NCBI GenBank assembly: GCA_963712835.1
Contig: CAVQJJ010000013.1
Span: 27,445 to 91,444, forward strand
DNA: 64,000 nt
Direction of reading: 5' to 3'
DNA from: DATARH01 sp963712835
Lineage (GTDB): Bacteria > Pseudomonadota > Alphaproteobacteria > ATCC43930 > CGMCC-115725
The notes under the pieces were generated by a model. The model was given only the letters and a program-made list of their open reading frames with translations. It had not been told where the DNA came from and made no database searches. The position numbers and the translations under genes are program-made. Below are positions 22,977 to 31,497 of this stretch, piece after piece. Numbering within the stretch: the stretch's first letter is position 1; each line of letters begins with the position of its first letter.

Positions 22977-24074
22977 ATGCCTGACACCACCGCCATCTCC
23001 CGCGTCCCGTCCGCCACCGACCTGGTCGAATGGTATTTCGAGCAGGGCTGGACCGACGGCCTCCCCGTCGTCCCGCCGACCGGCGAGAAAATCGCGGCCT
23101 GCATCGCCGCGCTCGGCGGCGTGCCGGAGTTTCTCGAATGCCGCGTGCCGCCGCGCTATGGCGGGCTCACCCGCGAGGTGCTCGCGGTCAACATGGTGAT
23201 GGCCGGCTGCAAGCCGGACTACGCCTCCGTCGTGCGCGCGGCGATGCTGGCGCTGACCACCAACGCCTTCAACCTCAATGGCGTCCAGGCGACGACGCAC
23301 ATGGCGGGGCCGCTGCTCGTCGTCAACGGCCCGGTCGCCCGCGAGATCGGCATGAACGGCGGCACCAACGCGTTCGGCTCGGGCAATCGCGCCAATGCGA
23401 CGATCGGCCGGGCGATCCGCCTCATGCTCCTCAATGTCGGCGGCGGCACGCCGGGCGACCTCGACAAATCGACCCTGGGCCATCCCGGCAAATACACCTA
23501 TTGCGTCGCCGAGAACGAGGCCGAGAGCCCGTTCGCGCCCTACCATGTCGAAAAGGGCTTTGCGCCCGAGGATTCGACGGTCTTTGTGATCGCCGCCGAG
23601 CCGCCGCACAGCTGCACCAACCATGTCGCCGACGATCCCGAGGGCATCCTCGAAACCATCTGCTCGGCGATGTCGACCATCGCCAACAACAACGCGGTGT
23701 CGAGCGGGCATTGCGCGGTGGTGATCGGGCCGGAACACGCGCGCACCATCGCCGCCAAGGGCTGGACCCGGCACGACATCCGCAACTACCTGCACCTCAA
23801 TTCGGGCAACCGGTTTGGCGACCTCGCCTTCAACCACCGCTACGGCAAGATCTACAACCGCAACCTGCCGCGCTGGTACAAGCGGGAGCTCGAATCGCGC
23901 ATCCCGATCGTGCCGAGCCCCGACCACATCCACCTCTTCGTGATCGGCGGCACCGCCGGCCGCTTCTCGGCCTTCATTCCCGGCTGGGGACACATGTCGT
24001 CGCCGGTGCTGCGCGGAATCGAGGGTTCGGGGCCGTCCGGCCCGGTCTGCGTCGACGGCACGTGCTATTTGTAG
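22977..24074 (+). CDS. Conserved protein of UGSC gene neighbourhood, 365 aa
   Basis: An intact soluble protein with no signal peptide. Landmarks are DLVEWYFEQGWTDGLPVVPP near residue 16, a long helical middle with NLNGVQATTHMAGPLLVVNG, a Gly/Asn-rich GMNGGTNAFGSGNRANATIG, AEPPHSCTNHV with a conserved-looking Cys near residue 212, and a C-terminus VCVDGTCYL. I do not know a named family. Its place between the ThDP gene and the UGSC selenoprotein, and codon use matching the core genome, suggest it is a functional partner of the selenoprotein, perhaps the larger subunit. This is inference only. Confidence 0.75.
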   Translation: MPDTTAISRVPSATDLVEWYFEQGWTDGLPVVPPTGEKIAACIAALGGVPEFLECRVPPRYGGLTREVLAVNMVMAGCKPDYASVVRAAMLALTTNAFNLNGVQATTHMAGPLLVVNGPVAREIGMNGGTNAFGSGNRANATIGRAIRLMLLNVGGGTPGDLDKSTLGHPGKYTYCVAENEAESPFAPYHVEKGFAPEDSTVFVIAAEPPHSCTNHVADDPEGILETICSAMSTIANNNAVSSGHCAVVIGPEHARTIAAKGWTRHDIRNYLHLNSGNRFGDLAFNHRYGKIYNRNLPRWYKRELESRIPIVPSPDHIHLFVIGGTAGRFSAFIPGWGHMSSPVLRGIEGSGPSGPVCVDGTCYL

Positions 24075-24270
24075 CTCTCGTTGCATCTCCGAGAAAATCT
24101 GACGGGCGAGGGTTGAACGGCTCTATAGGTTCACTATATGTTCTCGCCGGGCCGTGGGGTTGCGGTCGCGCACGCGCGGCGTTATGCCGGTCAGGTAAAG
24201 TCGAATGCGTCATCGGCGATCGAATATCGCGGGGTTGAAGGGGACCGAGATCGCGACCAGGAGGTTCGCG

Positions 24271-24322
24271 CCATCTGTTATTTTAGCCGATAACAGATGG
24301 GTATCAGATGGATAACAGATGG
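24271..24322. promoter_or_regulatory. Inverted plus direct repeats upstream of the selenoprotein gene
   Basis: A perfect 11-bp inverted repeat (ccatctgttat at 24271-24281, ataacagatgg at 24290-24300) is followed by a shortened copy (tatcagatgg, 24302-24311) and a third full copy (ataacagatgg, 24312-24322), ending 10 nt before the start codon at 24333. This looks like an operator for a dimeric regulator or an RNA structure over the ribosome site. It lies in the 258-nt gap after the 365-residue gene; the rest of that gap shows no gene. Confidence 0.6.
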
Positions 24323-24332
24323 AGAGAAGACG

Positions 24333-24872
24333 ATGGATGAACTGACCGTCTTCGATCCGCGAGGGCGGGTCGATGCCGAGCGGGTCGAATTGGCGCCGCG
24401 CGCGACGGCGCTGAAAGGGCTCCGACTCGGCATTCTCGACAACACCAAGTGGAACGCCAACCGACTGCTGCGCAAAACCGCCGCATTGCTCGAAGAGCGG
24501 CACGGCATCGGCGCGGTCGGCTACTACAAGAAGGAAAGTTTCTCCAAGGTCGCCGACCCGGCGCTGATCGCCGACATCGCCGCCAACAGCGACATCATCC
24601 TGACCGCGATCGGCGATTGAGGGTCGTGCACGTCGTGCTGTACGCATGACGGCATTGCCTTCGAGGCGCTCGGCCGGCCGGTCGCGGTGGTGGTGACCAC
24701 CGAGTTCGTCCACGAAGCCAACATGCAACGCGACGCGCTTGGCATGCCCGACCTCGCGCCCGTGGTGATCGATCACCCGCTGTCGACGCTGAGCGATGCC
24801 GAAATTGCCCAGCGCGCCGAGCAGACGGCGGAACAGAGCGTGGCGATCTGGCTGGGGAAGGGGGCTATATGA
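24333..24872 (+). CDS. UGSC-family selenoprotein with in-frame TGA read as selenocysteine
   Basis: A 179-residue protein if TGA 24618-24620 is read as Sec. The N-terminal part (GLRLGILDNTKWNANRLLRK; FSKVADPALIADIAANSDII) runs straight into the family hallmark GD-U-GSCTSC-CTHDGIAFE, with Sec at residue 96 exactly where this family has U (Cys in some homologues), then VAVVVTTEFVHEANMQRDAL. Both sides of the TGA are in one frame, with typical codon use and no other stop until 24872. A SECIS-like hairpin follows the TGA. The U-G-S-C motif suggests a redox or thiol-chemistry site; no reaction is assigned. The stop overlaps the next ATG (ATGA), so it is coupled to the CoA-transferase. Automated annotation would break this gene in two. 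Confidence 0.88.
24627..24654 (+). promoter_or_regulatory. Bacterial SECIS-like hairpin after the Sec codon
   Basis: An 8-bp stem (cgtcgtgc 24631-24638 / gcatgacg 24644-24651, one G-T pair) closes a 5-nt loop tgtac, extended below a bulged A by tgc/gca. The loop begins 18 nt after the TGA and has a G in its first two positions. Spacing and loop fit the general description of bacterial SECIS elements bound by SelB. Confidence 0.7.
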
Positions 24873-26041
24873 TCGAAGGTGCCTATGCCGGCCTCCACGT
24901 CCTCGATCTCGGGCAAGGAATCGCCGCGCCCTATTGCGCGATGCTCCTGGCGATGCATAGCGCCGAGGTGGTGAAGCTGGAGCCGCCGGGCGGCGACTGG
25001 TCGCGCGGCCTCGGCAAGCGCTATGGCGACCACACCGCGATGTCGGCGCATTTCAATCGCGGCAAGAAGGGCCTGGCGCTCGATCTTCGCGCCCCGGCCG
25101 GGCGCGACGTGGCGCTGGCTCTCGCGAAGCGAGCCGATATCGTGATCGAGGGGTTTCGCCCTGGGGTCGCGGCGCGGCTCGGTCTCGGCTACGAGGCGGT
25201 TCGGGGTTTGAACCCGCGCGTGATCTACGTCTCGGTGAGCGGGTTTGGTCAGGAAGGGCCGCATAGCGGCCTGCCCTGCACTGACAGCGTGGCGCAGGCG
25301 TTTTCCGGGCTCGCCGCGCTCAATATCGGCAATGACGGCGGCCCGCACCGGGTCGGCGCGATGATCGTCGATGCGCTGACCGGGGTCTATGCGGCGCAAG
25401 CGGTCGGCGTCGCGCTGTTCGCGCGCGAGCGGCGCGGCACGGGCGCGCGGCTCGAACTGAACCTCACGCAAAGCGCCGCTGCAATCCTCGGCCATAAGCT
25501 CGCCGAGCATGTGCTCGAAGACGGCAAGCCGCAGGTCGTCAACGTGCCGACCGGCGCGCACCGCACCGAGGACGGGTGGATAATGATCGCGCTGTTGCGC
25601 GAGGCGGATTTCGTCCGCCTCGTCACCGCGCTCGGCGCGCCGGAGTTGGCCACCGATCCGCGTTTCTCCAGTTTCGCGGCGCGGTACGAGAACACCGCGG
25701 CGATCTTCGCCGCGCTCGGCGCCATCTTCGCGCGGGAGACAACAGCGCACTGGCTCAAGGTGCTGCGCGGCGCGGACATCCTCTCCGATCGGATCAACGG
25801 CTTCGACGATTGGCTCGCCGATCCGCATATCATTGCGACCGGTGGCGCCGTGGCCGTGGAGCCGGGCGACATGCCCGCGTTCAAGGTGCCGCGGACTCCC
25901 GGCATCTCGGCCGGCGCTGACGCGGCGCTGTCGCCCGCGCCGCATATCGGCGAGCACGGCCGCGCAATCCTCGCCGAGCTCGGCTATGACGACGCGGCGA
26001 TCGCCCGGATGGCCGCCGAGAAGCTGGTGGCATTGCCATGA
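24869..26041 (+). CDS. CaiB/BaiF (family III) CoA-transferase
   Basis: A 390-residue family III CoA-transferase that moves CoA between carboxylic acids in the cytoplasm. The N-terminal GQGIAAPYCAMLLAMHSAEV, the KLEPPGGDWSR loop, the VIEGFRPGVAARLGLGYE segment and the IYVSVSGFGQEGPHSGLP region are typical. The catalytic Asp is probably in PCTDSVAQAFSGL (~residue 139). It overlaps the upstream selenoprotein stop and the downstream MaoC start by ATGA, indicating tight translational coupling. The acid substrate is not readable. Confidence 0.93.
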   Translation: MIEGAYAGLHVLDLGQGIAAPYCAMLLAMHSAEVVKLEPPGGDWSRGLGKRYGDHTAMSAHFNRGKKGLALDLRAPAGRDVALALAKRADIVIEGFRPGVAARLGLGYEAVRGLNPRVIYVSVSGFGQEGPHSGLPCTDSVAQAFSGLAALNIGNDGGPHRVGAMIVDALTGVYAAQAVGVALFARERRGTGARLELNLTQSAAAILGHKLAEHVLEDGKPQVVNVPTGAHRTEDGWIMIALLREADFVRLVTALGAPELATDPRFSSFAARYENTAAIFAALGAIFARETTAHWLKVLRGADILSDRINGFDDWLADPHIIATGGAVAVEPGDMPAFKVPRTPGISAGADAALSPAPHIGEHGRAILAELGYDDAAIARMAAEKLVALP

Positions 26042-26514
26042 GCGACACCTTCGACCGCCGCGAGCACCGCTTCCCGGAAAGCAAGTTCTTCGACGACCTC
26101 AAGATCGGCGAGAGCTTTTACATCCCGAGCCGCACCGTCACCGACGCAAATTTCGCCGCGTTCCAGACCGTCTCGGGCGACAACCACCCGATCCATTACG
26201 ATGTCGAGTATTGCCGCGAGCGTGGCCATCCCGCGCCGCTGGCGCATGGCTTTCAGGTGCTGTGCTTCACGGCCGCGGGGGCCGGCACTTTCGCGCACGT
26301 GATCGGCAATTCGCTGATCGCCTTTATCGAGCAGTCGTCGAAATTCCTGAAGCCTGTCTATCCCGGCGACACCCTCTACCCGTCGCTGACCATCGCCGAG
26401 TTGAAGCCGCAACGCACGACCGGCGTGGTGACGGTGGCGGTGACGATCCATAATCAGAAGAGCGAGCTGGTGCTCTCGGGTGAGCAGAAATATCTGCTGC
26501 GGAAGCGGAGCTGA
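26038..26514 (+). CDS. MaoC-family dehydratase/hydratase
   Basis: A 158-residue hot-dog-fold protein. The hydratase-2 style motif is seen as NFAAFQTVSGDNHPIHYDVE (Asp and His as the likely catalytic pair near residues 51-56), followed by APLAHGFQVLCF. Family members add or remove water at 2-enoyl-CoA or related thioesters. It is the last gene of the cluster and is convergent with ltaE; the gap is 15 nt. Confidence 0.92.
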   Translation: MSDTFDRREHRFPESKFFDDLKIGESFYIPSRTVTDANFAAFQTVSGDNHPIHYDVEYCRERGHPAPLAHGFQVLCFTAAGAGTFAHVIGNSLIAFIEQSSKFLKPVYPGDTLYPSLTIAELKPQRTTGVVTVAVTIHNQKSELVLSGEQKYLLRKRS

Positions 26515-26529
26515 TGGCGCCTCCGCCAG

Positions 26530-27591
26530 TCATAAACCGCGGTCAGCCCGCGAAATGATATCGACGAGCACGTCGCCGGCCTGCCGGCACTGCGCACCTG
26601 ATACATCCAGGTGGGTGACGGCGCGGATGCTGCGGCCGCCTAGGGCGGAGATCAGCACCCCGGCTTCCTTGGCCTTGGCGACGATCGTGGGCGCATCCGG
26701 CGCGTCCGGCGCCATTTCCCAGATTACGATGTTGGTCTGCACGCTCGCAATATCGAGCCTGATGCCGGGAAGCTGCGCGATGCGCTCGGCGATAAGGCGC
26801 GCATTGGCGTGGTCGTCGGCCAGCCGCGCCACATTGTGGTCGAGCGCGTGGAGCCCCGCCGCGGCAAGAATGCCCGATTGCCGCATGGCCCCGCCAAAGC
26901 GGCGGCGGGCGGTCACGGCTTGCGCGATCAGCGCGGCGCTGCCCGCCAGGACGCTGCCGACCGGGCAACCGAGCCCCTTCGACAGCGCGACCGAGGCAAG
27001 GTCGAAAGGCTGGGCCAGGGCGGCAAGGCTCGCGCCGCTCGCGGCGGCCGCGTTGAAAAGACGCGCACCGTCGAGGTAGGAGGCGATGCCGACATCCCGC
27101 GCCGCAGTGCAGATGGCGATGGCTTCTGCCTGTGGAAAGACGATGCCGCCGCCCATGTTGTGAGTGTTCTCGACTGCCACCAGCGTTGTCGGCGGCAGGA
27201 CGATATGGCCGCGCGGTTTGATAGCGGCCCGGAATTCGTCGGCGGTGAACGCGCCGCCGTGGCCCACGGAGGTAAATTGCACACCGGAATTGGCGGCAGC
27301 CGCGCCGGCCTCGAACCACATCATGTGAGCGGTCTGGCCGACGATCACGTCGTCGCCGGGCCGGGCTAGCAGCTTGGTGGCGATCTGGTTGGCCATCGTG
27401 CCGCTAGGCACGAACAGCGCCGCCGACTTGCCGAGCAACGCGGCGATCCGTTCCTGCAGCAGATTGACCGATGGGTCCTCCCCGTACTGGTCATCGCCGA
27501 CCTGCGCCTCGGCCATCGCGCGACGCATCGCCGCGGAGGGCCGGGTTACGGTGTCGGAACGCAAATCAATGACGGGTCCGGGGTGCGGCAT
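26530..27591 (-). CDS. ltaE: Low-specificity L-threonine aldolase
   Basis: A 353-residue PLP enzyme cleaving L-threonine or allo-threonine to glycine and acetaldehyde. Seen are IDLRSDTVTRPSAAMRRAMA at the N-terminus, the GDDQYGEDPSVN segment, VAVENTHNMGGG, the DGARLFNA PLP-contact region and the Schiff-base Lys in SVALSKGLGCPVGSVLAG (~residue 207). Length is normal. It stands alone on the minus strand between two plus-strand clusters. Confidence 0.94.
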   Translation of the reverse strand: MPHPGPVIDLRSDTVTRPSAAMRRAMAEAQVGDDQYGEDPSVNLLQERIAALLGKSAALFVPSGTMANQIATKLLARPGDDVIVGQTAHMMWFEAGAAAANSGVQFTSVGHGGAFTADEFRAAIKPRGHIVLPPTTLVAVENTHNMGGGIVFPQAEAIAICTAARDVGIASYLDGARLFNAAAASGASLAALAQPFDLASVALSKGLGCPVGSVLAGSAALIAQAVTARRRFGGAMRQSGILAAAGLHALDHNVARLADDHANARLIAERIAQLPGIRLDIASVQTNIVIWEMAPDAPDAPTIVAKAKEAGVLISALGGRSIRAVTHLDVSGAQCRQAGDVLVDIISRADRGL

Positions 27592-27804
27592 GGAGATTAA
27601 GTTATGGCTCGAGGCGCGTAGATTGGCTCATCTCGGCCGAGCCGTCATCTCCGGCGATCGGAAAAAGAATCGATGTATAACAGATACAGTTCGTAAATTT
27701 TGCCTAAAGTACGTCGTGATCGCCGGATTGAAATCATCACAGCGGCGTGGTGTCATTTGCTTCCGGTCTCAGGGATGAGACGAGAAGTTTGCTGCTAGGC
27801 CATT

Positions 27805-27857
27805 GCTGGCGCGGCCTCGCCTGCGCCAGCTTACTTTTTCCGGGCATTGAAAGCCCG
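27805..27857 (+). promoter_or_regulatory. Two hairpins in the leader of the molybdoenzyme operon
   Basis: A perfect 8-bp hairpin (gctggcgc 27805-27812 / gcgccagc 27823-27830) followed by ttactttttc looks like an intrinsic terminator. A second hairpin (cgggc attgaaa gcccg, 27841-27857) follows, ending 17 nt before the start codon. It could be an attenuator of the downstream operon. The rest of the 283-nt gap from 27592 shows only an ataacagata motif (27677-27686) like the repeat in front of the selenoprotein gene. Confidence 0.45.
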
Positions 27858-27874
27858 GCTGAGGGAACGCCGGG

Positions 27875-30751
27875 ATGAATGGCATGAGCTGGCGTGAACG
27901 CTGGCGCGACTATTGGCGGCCGCAAGAGGCGGTCGACACCTCACCCGTCGTTTCCGATGAGGTCAAATATACGACGTGCTACATGTGCGCCGGCCGCTGC
28001 GGCATCAAAGTGCACCTGAAGGGTGGCGGCATTCGCTACATCGAGGGCAATCCGCGTCACCCGGTGAACCAGGGCGTCATCTGCGGCAAGGGTGCTGCGG
28101 GCATCATGCACCAGCAGTCTCCAGCAAAGCTGCGGAAGCCGCTGATGCGGGTCGGGGAACGCGGCACCGGCGAGTTTCGCGAGATCGAATGGGGCGAAGC
28201 GATCGCAACCGCGCTCGAATGGCTGTCGAAGATCAGGGCCGACGATCCGAAGAAGCTCGCCTTCTTCACCGGGCGCGACCAGTCGCAGTCGCTAACCGGT
28301 TTCTGGGCGACGCAATTCGGCACCCCGAATTTCGCCGCCCATGGCGGTTTCTGCTCGGTCAACATGGCAGCCGCCGGCATGTACACGATCGGCGGTAGCT
28401 TTTGGGAATTCGGCGAGCCGGATTGGGAGCGGTCCAAACTGGTGCTGCTGTTTGGCGTTGCTGAGGACCACGATTTAAACCCGATCAAGATCCACCTGTC
28501 GGCGATGAAGCGCCACGGCGCCAAATCGATCTCGATCAACCCGGTGCGCACTGGTTATTCGGCGATCGCCGACGAATGGATCGGCATCCGCCCCGGCACG
28601 GACGGCCTCTTCGCGCTGTCGCTGATCCACGAGCTGCTGAAGGCCGACAAGGTCGATCTCGATTATCTCGCGCGCTATACCAATGCCGGCTGGCTGGTGA
28701 TCCAGGCGTCGGGGACGGCCGAAGACGGGCTCTTCGCCCGCGACGACAAGGGCAACCCGCTGGTGCTCGGCAAGGACGGCAGCGTCGCAAGCGCGCTCGC
28801 TGCGGATGTCGAGATGCGCATGGTCGGCGAGGCGGCCTTACCTGGCGGGCGCAAGGCCGTGCCGGTGTTTCAGCTGATCGCCGAGCGCTATCTCGACCCT
28901 ACTTACGCACCGGAGGCCGTCGCGGCGATCTGCGGCGTGCCGGCGACGCGTATCAAGGAGCTCGCTGCCGAAATCGGCCGTGTCGCGTTCGAAGACGTCA
29001 TAGAGCTGCCGGTGCCGTGGACCGATTGGGCCGGGCGACGACACGAGACGATGCGTGGGCGGCCGGTCGGGATGCACGCAATGCGCGGCATCTCGGCGCA
29101 TTCCAATGGCTTCCAGACCTGCCGCGCGCTGCACCTGCTGCAGCTGCTGTTGGGCACGATCGATGTGCCGGGTGGCTGGCGTTACAAGGCGCCACATCCG
29201 AAGCCCTGCCCACCGGGGCCGAAGCCGGCCGGCCGGTCTGATCAGGTCGCCGCCGGCAAGCCGCTGGGCGGCGCACCGCTCGGCTACCCGATGGGGCCGG
29301 AAGACCTGATCATCGACGCATACGGCAATCCCCAGCGCATCGACAAAGCGTTTTCGTGGGAGGCGCCGCTCGCCAATCACGGCCTGATGCATATGCTCAT
29401 CAAGAACGCCTGGGCGGGCGACCCCTACAAGATCGACACGCTGTTTATGTACATGGCCAACATGGCGTGGAACTCGGCGATGAACACCGCCGAGACGATG
29501 CGCATGCTGACCGACAAGGAAGCGGACGGCAGTTACAAGATTCCGCGCATCATCTATTCCGACGCGTTCTATTCCGAGATGGTCGCCTATGCCGACCTGA
29601 TCCTGCCGGATACGACCTATCTCGAGCGCTGGGACGCGATCTCGATCCTCGACCGGCCGATCGGCAAGGTCGACGGGCCGGCCGATTCAATCCGTCAGCC
29701 CATCCTCAAGCCCGATCGCGACGTGCGGCCGTTCCAGGATGTGCTGATCGATCTCGGCGCGCGGCTGGGCCTGCCGGCTTTCGTCAATGCCGATGGCGGG
29801 CCGCGTTATCCCGCCGGCTACAAGGACTACCTGACCTATCACGAGCGCGCGCCGGGGATCGGCCCGCTCGCCGGCTGGCGTGGCGAAAACGGCGAGGCGA
29901 ATGGCAAGGGCGCCCCCAATCCCGATCAGCTCCAGCGCTACATCGACAATGGCTGCTTTTGGAAATACGAACTGCCCGAGGAGCAGCATTATTACAAGCA
30001 CGCCAATCGGGCCTATCTCGACAATGCAGTGGCGATGGGGCTTATCGGCAACGCCGACCCGATCACCCTGCAGCTCTATGTCGAGCCGCTGCAGAGGTTC
30101 CGGCTCGCGGCGCAAGGGCATGGCGACCTCGTGCCGCCCGAGCGGCTCAAGCAGCGGATCGAGACCTATTTCGACCCGCTGCCGATCTGGTACCCGCCAT
30201 TCGAAGGCGCGCGGGTCGACACGGAGACGTTTCCGTTCAACGCAGTGACCCAGCGGCCGATGCCGATGTACCATTCCTGGGGCTCACAGAATGCCTGGTT
30301 GCGTCAGATTTTGGGCGCTAACCGGCTGTTTATGAACAGAATCACTGCGAATGGCTTGGGGTTGCAGGACGACGACTGGGTGTGGGTGTCGAGTCACGCC
30401 GGCCGCATCAAGGCGCAATTGAAGCTGATGGAGGGCGTCAACCCCGACACGGTGTGGACCTGGAATGCGATCGGCAAGCGTGCCGGAGCGTGGGGTCTCG
30501 CCGCGGATTCGCCCGAATTCAGCCGCGGCTTCCTGCTCAACCATCTGATCGCCGAGACCTTGCCCGGCGATGCCACCGGTAATGCTGACCCGATCACCGG
30601 CCAGGCGGCGTGGTACGATTTGCGGGTGCGGGTCGAAAAGGCGCCGGCGGTCGAGGCCGGCGAGAGCGCGCCGCATTTTCCGACCCTCCACCATCTGCCG
30701 TCGCTGCCGCACATACCCGATATATTGCGCTATGGCGGACAATTCCGATGA
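27875..30751 (+). CDS. soeA: Molybdopterin oxidoreductase catalytic subunit, SoeA-like
   Basis: A 958-residue DMSO-reductase-family enzyme. It has a [4Fe-4S] site (Cys35, Cys38, Cys42, Cys70) and the likely Mo ligand Cys160 in AAHGGFCSVNMAAAG, not selenocysteine. There is no Tat signal (start MNGMSWRERWRDYW), so it acts on the cytoplasmic side, unlike DmsA. Lack of Tat signal, length and partners fit the cytoplasmic sulfite dehydrogenase SoeABC, which oxidises sulfite and passes electrons to quinone. Substrate remains inference; a reductase of the DmsABC type is the alternative. It overlaps the next gene by ATGA. Confidence 0.85.
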   Translation: MNGMSWRERWRDYWRPQEAVDTSPVVSDEVKYTTCYMCAGRCGIKVHLKGGGIRYIEGNPRHPVNQGVICGKGAAGIMHQQSPAKLRKPLMRVGERGTGEFREIEWGEAIATALEWLSKIRADDPKKLAFFTGRDQSQSLTGFWATQFGTPNFAAHGGFCSVNMAAAGMYTIGGSFWEFGEPDWERSKLVLLFGVAEDHDLNPIKIHLSAMKRHGAKSISINPVRTGYSAIADEWIGIRPGTDGLFALSLIHELLKADKVDLDYLARYTNAGWLVIQASGTAEDGLFARDDKGNPLVLGKDGSVASALAADVEMRMVGEAALPGGRKAVPVFQLIAERYLDPTYAPEAVAAICGVPATRIKELAAEIGRVAFEDVIELPVPWTDWAGRRHETMRGRPVGMHAMRGISAHSNGFQTCRALHLLQLLLGTIDVPGGWRYKAPHPKPCPPGPKPAGRSDQVAAGKPLGGAPLGYPMGPEDLIIDAYGNPQRIDKAFSWEAPLANHGLMHMLIKNAWAGDPYKIDTLFMYMANMAWNSAMNTAETMRMLTDKEADGSYKIPRIIYSDAFYSEMVAYADLILPDTTYLERWDAISILDRPIGKVDGPADSIRQPILKPDRDVRPFQDVLIDLGARLGLPAFVNADGGPRYPAGYKDYLTYHERAPGIGPLAGWRGENGEANGKGAPNPDQLQRYIDNGCFWKYELPEEQHYYKHANRAYLDNAVAMGLIGNADPITLQLYVEPLQRFRLAAQGHGDLVPPERLKQRIETYFDPLPIWYPPFEGARVDTETFPFNAVTQRPMPMYHSWGSQNAWLRQILGANRLFMNRITANGLGLQDDDWVWVSSHAGRIKAQLKLMEGVNPDTVWTWNAIGKRAGAWGLAADSPEFSRGFLLNHLIAETLPGDATGNADPITGQAAWYDLRVRVEKAPAVEAGESAPHFPTLHHLPSLPHIPDILRYGGQFR

Positions 30752-31488
30752 CCGACCTGCCGCCGCCGGGCGCGAAAAAGCTCGGTTTGGTCATCGATCT
30801 CGACGTCTGCGTCGGCTGCCATGCCTGCGCGACCGCCTGCAAGGAGTGGAACAGCGGCGGGCATTCGGCCCCGCTGCCCGATTTCAACCCTTACGGCGCC
30901 GATCCATGGGGCGTGTGGTTCAACCGTGTCCATTCGTTCGAGGAGGGCGAGGGCGACGACGCGCGGACCGTACATTTCCCGCGCTCGTGCCTCCATTGCG
31001 AGGAGCCGGCTTGCGTGACGGTATGTCCGACAGGTGCGTCCTACAAGCGTGCCGAGGACGGCATCGTGCTGGTCAACGCAGATATCTGCATCGGCTGCAA
31101 ACTCTGCTCCTGGGCCTGTCCGTATGGCGCGCGCGAGTTCGACGAAGACCAGGGGGTGATGAAGAAATGCACCCTCTGCATCGACCGCATCTATAACGAC
31201 AACCTCGCAGAGAACGAGCGCGTGCCGGCCTGCGTGATGGTCTGCCCGACGAGCGCGCGGCATTTCGGCGATCTCGGTGACCCGAATTCGGCCGTATCGG
31301 AGATGGTCGCTGAGCGCGCGGGCATGGATCTGATGCCCGAACTCGGCTACCGGCCAGTCAACAAGTATTTGCCACCGCGCCATCAGCGCAGGGCAGCTGC
31401 GCCGCCGGCGTTCGCCGAGGTCGCGAAGCCGGAAGGTGACGGCGACGGCAAATTGTGGCGCTGGGTCGACCGGCTGCTGTCGCGATAG
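30748..31488 (+). CDS. soeB: Four-cluster ferredoxin-type subunit, SoeB/DmsB-like
   Basis: A 246-residue electron-transfer subunit with four Cys clusters: CVGCHACATACKEW (Cys21-31), SCLHCEEPACVTVCP, CIGCKLCSWACP and KCTLCIDR plus ACVMVCP. It would carry electrons between the Mo subunit and the membrane anchor. I start at the ATG overlapping the upstream stop; an in-frame open region further upstream is shadow. A tail of ~45 residues after PVNKYLPPR is unconserved-looking. Confidence 0.92.
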   Translation: MTDLPPPGAKKLGLVIDLDVCVGCHACATACKEWNSGGHSAPLPDFNPYGADPWGVWFNRVHSFEEGEGDDARTVHFPRSCLHCEEPACVTVCPTGASYKRAEDGIVLVNADICIGCKLCSWACPYGAREFDEDQGVMKKCTLCIDRIYNDNLAENERVPACVMVCPTSARHFGDLGDPNSAVSEMVAERAGMDLMPELGYRPVNKYLPPRHQRRAAAPPAFAEVAKPEGDGDGKLWRWVDRLLSR

Positions 31489-31497
31489 ATCTGACTG

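Noticed and set aside
27875..30751. Selenocysteine as the Mo ligand of the SoeA-like enzyme
   Set aside because: The ligand position reads Cys160 (HGGFCSVN) and there is no in-frame TGA.
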